This document shows, piece after piece, positions 13,526-15,378 of a stretch of DNA of 15,378 nt (position 1 is the stretch's first letter; each line of letters starts with the position of its first letter). The notes under the pieces are model-generated. The model was not told where the DNA came from and did not search any database. It saw only the letters and a list, made by a program, of their open reading frames with translations. Source of the stretch: Candidatus Woesearchaeota archaeon (lineage in GTDB: Archaea; Nanobdellota; Nanobdellia; Woesearchaeales; CG1-02-33-12); NCBI GenBank assembly GCA_017609385.1, contig JAFCEA010000007.1, positions 1-15,378 of the forward strand. The letters run 5' to 3'. Both the position numbers and the translations under genes were made by a program.

Positions 13526-13541
13526 AGATATAACCCTTTCG
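13526..13541 (-). promoter_or_regulatory. Possible second, upstream promoter of the coiled-coil gene
   Basis: Minus-strand CGAAAGGGTTATATCT repeats the CGAAAGG-plus-TATA layout of the proximal box 27 bp further upstream. It would give a transcript with a leader of about 28 nt. It could equally be a repeated operator site. Confidence 0.35.
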
Positions 13542-13594
13542 AATATGTATTAGTAGTATGAATGTTAAATTTAACTGGTCTGGAAACGCAAAAA

Positions 13595-13632
13595 TTATAT
13601 ACTATAAAATTAATAAATAATAAAGGAGGTGA
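13595..13632 (+). promoter_or_regulatory. TATA box and strong Shine-Dalgarno site of the small membrane protein gene
   Basis: TTATATA at 13595-13601 and CTATAAAA at 13602-13609 lie ahead of GGAGGTGA at 13625-13632, a full match to the archaeal 16S 3' end, 4 nt before the ATG at 13637. This fixes the start at 13637 rather than the in-frame ATG at 13562. Confidence 0.65.
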
Positions 13633-13636
13633 AATC

Positions 13637-13837
13637 ATGAGTTTCACAGACTGGATGAATTCAAAAGTAGAAAAACTTGACTGGATGGATATTGGACTAG
13701 TAAAGCTTTTGGTGTTTGCATTTGCACTGATGATAGCAAAGTTCTGGTCAGGAATCCTTGCCTTGGAGTGGTATTGGTATGCAGTAATCTTTGTCTTGGC
13801 AGCAATAAGGCCTATTTACAAGGCATATTTCAAGTAA
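13637..13837 (+). CDS. Small two-helix membrane protein
   Basis: A 66-residue protein starting MSFTDWMNSK. An amphipathic N-terminus with two Asp-Trp-Met steps (5-7 and 15-17) is followed by two hydrophobic helices at about 20-37 and 44-60, the second one rich in Trp and Tyr (EWYWYAVIFVL), and a basic end. The two helices probably form a hairpin. The frame is open upstream to an ATG at 13562, but that would translate through the TATA box and the strong ribosome site, so the shorter form is chosen. The very good Shine-Dalgarno site suggests high expression. I do not recognise the family by name. The next gene begins 12 bp downstream and is also a membrane protein. Confidence 0.8.
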   Translation: MSFTDWMNSKVEKLDWMDIGLVKLLVFAFALMIAKFWSGILALEWYWYAVIFVLAAIRPIYKAYFK

Positions 13838-13849
13838 ATCTTCAAAAAT

Positions 13850-14194
13850 ATGAAGAAAAAACCAAAAAAAGCCCTCTACTGGGCCCCAAGAATACTTGCA
13901 ATACTATTCACAATATTTATCAGCCTTTTTGCATTAGATGTCTTTAGTGAGGGTTATGGCTTCTGGGAAACAATAGTTGCCTTGTTTATGCATCTTGTTC
14001 CAACTTACTTATTGATAATAGCTCTTCTGATTGCATGGCAGCGGGAGTATATTGGGGGAATAATATTCATAATTCTAGGAATATTTTATGTAATCATGGC
14101 ATGGTCTAACCTTACATTTAAAATCTTCTTAATTCTGCCAGGCCCATTATTTTTAATAGGCATATTGTTTTTATTAAATAAATATTTAAAGTAA
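13850..14194 (+). CDS. Four-helix membrane protein of unknown function
   Basis: A 114-residue integral membrane protein with a basic start (MKKKPKKALYWAPRI) and four hydrophobic segments at about 13-30, 39-62, 65-87 and 90-110. Features such as RILAILFTIFISLFALDVF, a central HLVPTYLLIIALLIAW and the loop WQREYIGGIIFIILG resemble a family of small membrane proteins found in many bacteria and archaea; I recall the pattern but not a function. There is no ribosome site in the 12-bp gap, so it is probably expressed from the upstream promoter with coupled translation. The genome's own flavodoxin promoter follows. No charged residues inside helices suggest transport. Confidence 0.8.
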   Translation: MKKKPKKALYWAPRILAILFTIFISLFALDVFSEGYGFWETIVALFMHLVPTYLLIIALLIAWQREYIGGIIFIILGIFYVIMAWSNLTFKIFLILPGPLFLIGILFLLNKYLK

Positions 14195-14207
14195 TAACCA
14201 AGAAAAA

Positions 14208-14215
14208 TTTATATA
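14208..14215 (+). promoter_or_regulatory. TATA box of the flavodoxin gene
   Basis: TTTATATA preceded by GAAAAA, centred 25-26 bp before the ATG at 14237, which predicts a leaderless mRNA. AGAGG at 14228-14232 lies 4 nt before the ATG, but would mostly be upstream of the predicted transcript start. Confidence 0.6.
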
Positions 14216-14236
14216 TTAATCAAAAAAAGAGGCAAT

Positions 14237-14722
14237 ATGAAAGCTCTAGTTGTATTTTATTCAAAGACTGGCCTTACAAAAGAGGTTGCAGTCCACATTT
14301 CAGAGGAACTTAACTGTGATATTGAGGAAATCTTTGATGTAAAAAGCAGGAAAGGCATTCTTGGTTACATTAGGTCTGTGATTGAGTCAGCATTTAAAAA
14401 AATGCCAGAGATAAAGAAAACTGAAATAAATCCAGAAGAATATGATGTTGTAATAATGGGAACCCCTGTATGGGCTGAGAACATGGCCAGCCCTATAAGG
14501 ACATATCTTTTCAATAACAATGAAAAGATGGATAAGGTTGCTTTCTTTTGCACCATGCTTGGCAGTGGAAATAAGAGAGCTTTCCTTGAGATGGAAAGAG
14601 TTTCTGAGTCTGAGCCTTTGGCCTGCCTTGCTCTAACTAGTAAGGAAATAAAACAGGAAAAGCACATAAAGAAAGTAAAGGAATTCATAAACAAAATAAA
14701 AAAGAATTACAAGAAAAGTTAA
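14237..14722 (+). CDS. Flavodoxin-like FMN protein
   Basis: A 161-residue α/β protein that starts with ALVVFYSKTGLTKEVA; the S-K-T-G-L-T loop (9-14) is the flavodoxin phosphate-binding loop for FMN. YDVVIMGTPVWAENMASPIRTYL supplies the second flavin loop with its conserved G-T-P-V-W, and VAFFCTMLGSGNKRAF the third. The overall form matches short-chain flavodoxins and the related flavodoxin-family oxidoreductases that carry one or two electrons. Its partner is unknown, and no redox enzyme lies next to it. It has its own promoter. Its stop codon and that of the convergent phosphoglycerate kinase share the palindrome TTAA, so the genes overlap by 3 bp. Confidence 0.92.
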   Translation: MKALVVFYSKTGLTKEVAVHISEELNCDIEEIFDVKSRKGILGYIRSVIESAFKKMPEIKKTEINPEEYDVVIMGTPVWAENMASPIRTYLFNNNEKMDKVAFFCTMLGSGNKRAFLEMERVSESEPLACLALTSKEIKQEKHIKKVKEFINKIKKNYKKS

Positions 14723-15378
14723 TGATTTTTCTCCTGCAATGCCTTTATTGCAGGCAGCTCTTTTCCGCTCAGGAACTGTAGGAATGCGCCGCCACCTGTT
14801 GAGATATAATTAACCTTGTTTTCCAGGCCCAGCTGTTTTATTGCCACTCCTAATTCGCCGCCGCCAACAAAGACCTTTGCGTTAAGTTCTGATAAAAACA
14901 ATGCAGTCTCATGAGTGCCCCCTTCAAATTTCTCATACTCAAATGCTCCTAATGGTCCACCCCATATAACAGTCTTTGCTTCCTTGAGCTCTTTCTTATA
15001 GAGTGCAATTGTATCAGGGCCTATGTCACCAATCATACATTCATCTGTTATTCCCTCTATCTTTACAATCCTTGAATTTTCTCCTTTTTCAATACTATTT
15101 GCAACAAATGCATCAACAGGAAGAACTATTTTTCCTTTTGACTGCACTAAAAGAATTTTTGCATCATTTACTGATTCAGGGTCAAACTTTGAATTACCTA
15201 TATTTGCACCCATTGCCTTAAGGAAGGTATTTGCAAGAACTCCCCCAATTATTATTTTATCCACAAACCTCAAAAGGTTTTTTATTACATTTATCTTGTC
15301 TGGCTTTGCACCACCAATTATTGCAACAAACGGCTTTTCAGGATTCTGCATTATTTTTGTTAGTATTGTTATTTCCTT
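14719..15378 (-). CDS. pgk: Phosphoglycerate kinase, C-terminal part (cut by the window edge)
   Basis: Transfers phosphate between 1,3-bisphosphoglycerate and ADP in glycolysis or gluconeogenesis. The visible 219 codons cover the nucleotide-binding domain: PFVAIIGGAKPDKINVI, IIIGGVLANTFLKAMG, DIGPDTIALYKKEL, TVIWGGPLGAFEYEKFEGGT, KVFVGGGELGVAI and YISTGGGAFLQFLSGKELPAIKAL. The last is the glycine-rich ATP-site and C-terminal hallmark. The frame is open through the last base of the window (KEITILTKI precedes the internal Met at 15351), so that Met is not the start; the substrate-binding N-terminal domain lies outside. The classic GGAKVSDK loop reads GGAKPDK, one residue shorter. Everything else looks functional. 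Confidence 0.97.
   Translation of the reverse strand, partial: KEITILTKIMQNPEKPFVAIIGGAKPDKINVIKNLLRFVDKIIIGGVLANTFLKAMGANIGNSKFDPESVNDAKILLVQSKGKIVLPVDAFVANSIEKGENSRIVKIEGITDECMIGDIGPDTIALYKKELKEAKTVIWGGPLGAFEYEKFEGGTHETALFLSELNAKVFVGGGELGVAIKQLGLENKVNYISTGGGAFLQFLSGKELPAIKALQEKNH

Noticed and set aside
13562..13636. Upstream ATG extending the small membrane protein by 25 residues
   Set aside because: The extension would cover the TATA box and the GGAGGTGA ribosome site, and it reads as a random Asn/Leu/Lys stretch. The start at 13637 is preferred.
15349..15351. Phosphoglycerate kinase starting at the internal ATG
   Set aside because: The frame continues open to the window edge with kinase-like sequence, and a protein starting here would lack the substrate domain.

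Overview
The window reads as chromosomal DNA from an AT-rich archaeon, most likely a DPANN lineage of the Woesearchaeota/Pacearchaeota kind (placement inferred from gene types and compactness, not from a search). The archaeal signs are NMD3, transcription factor S, a class I CCA-adding enzyme, a Sec11-type signal peptidase, a tRNA gene without encoded CCA that carries a bulge-helix-bulge intron, and TATA boxes set about 26 bp upstream of many start codons. Genes are tightly packed and several neighbours touch or overlap.

Layout. 1-1076: an unrecognised small protein with a DYMSATEFEHGAVPRAL motif, then an OB-fold ssDNA-binding protein with a long glutamate-rich tail. 1105-1202: tRNA-Phe(GAA) interrupted in the D-loop by a 24-nt intron. 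1251-3031: a PIG-L/LmbE deacetylase overlapping a family 4 glycosyltransferase. 3015-6506 (minus): full-length SMC ATPase, tail-overlapping the glycosyltransferase. 6633-7877: CCA-adding enzyme, divergent from SMC. 7920-8387: a pilin-like membrane-anchored protein. 8429-10022: a membrane-protein operon of a COG2426/PF06695 protein, a PAP2 phosphatase and a dolichol/polyprenol-kinase-like protein. 10024-11040 (minus): NMD3. 11137-12341: signal peptidase I, TFS and a DUF167 protein. 12342-13475 (minus): coiled-coil membrane protein with a duplicated WNG(I/V)VDFFTEE module. 13637-14722: two small membrane proteins and a flavodoxin. 14719-15378 (minus, cut by the window edge): C-terminal half of phosphoglycerate kinase.

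How the genes may work together. The tRNA-Phe gene needs both intron removal and CCA addition, and the CCA enzyme is nearby. The 8429-10022 operon could make and recycle a polyprenyl-phosphate sugar carrier: kinase for dolichol, phosphatase for dolichyl diphosphate, and a possible DedA-like transporter. The deacetylase/glycosyltransferase pair could build an amino-sugar glycoconjugate. With the signal peptidase and pilin-like protein this gives the window a cell-envelope flavour beside housekeeping information genes. The most notable items are the D-loop tRNA intron, whose splicing motif can be drawn base by base, and the candidate lipid-carrier operon. I saw no CRISPR array, insertion sequence, integrase or phage module.
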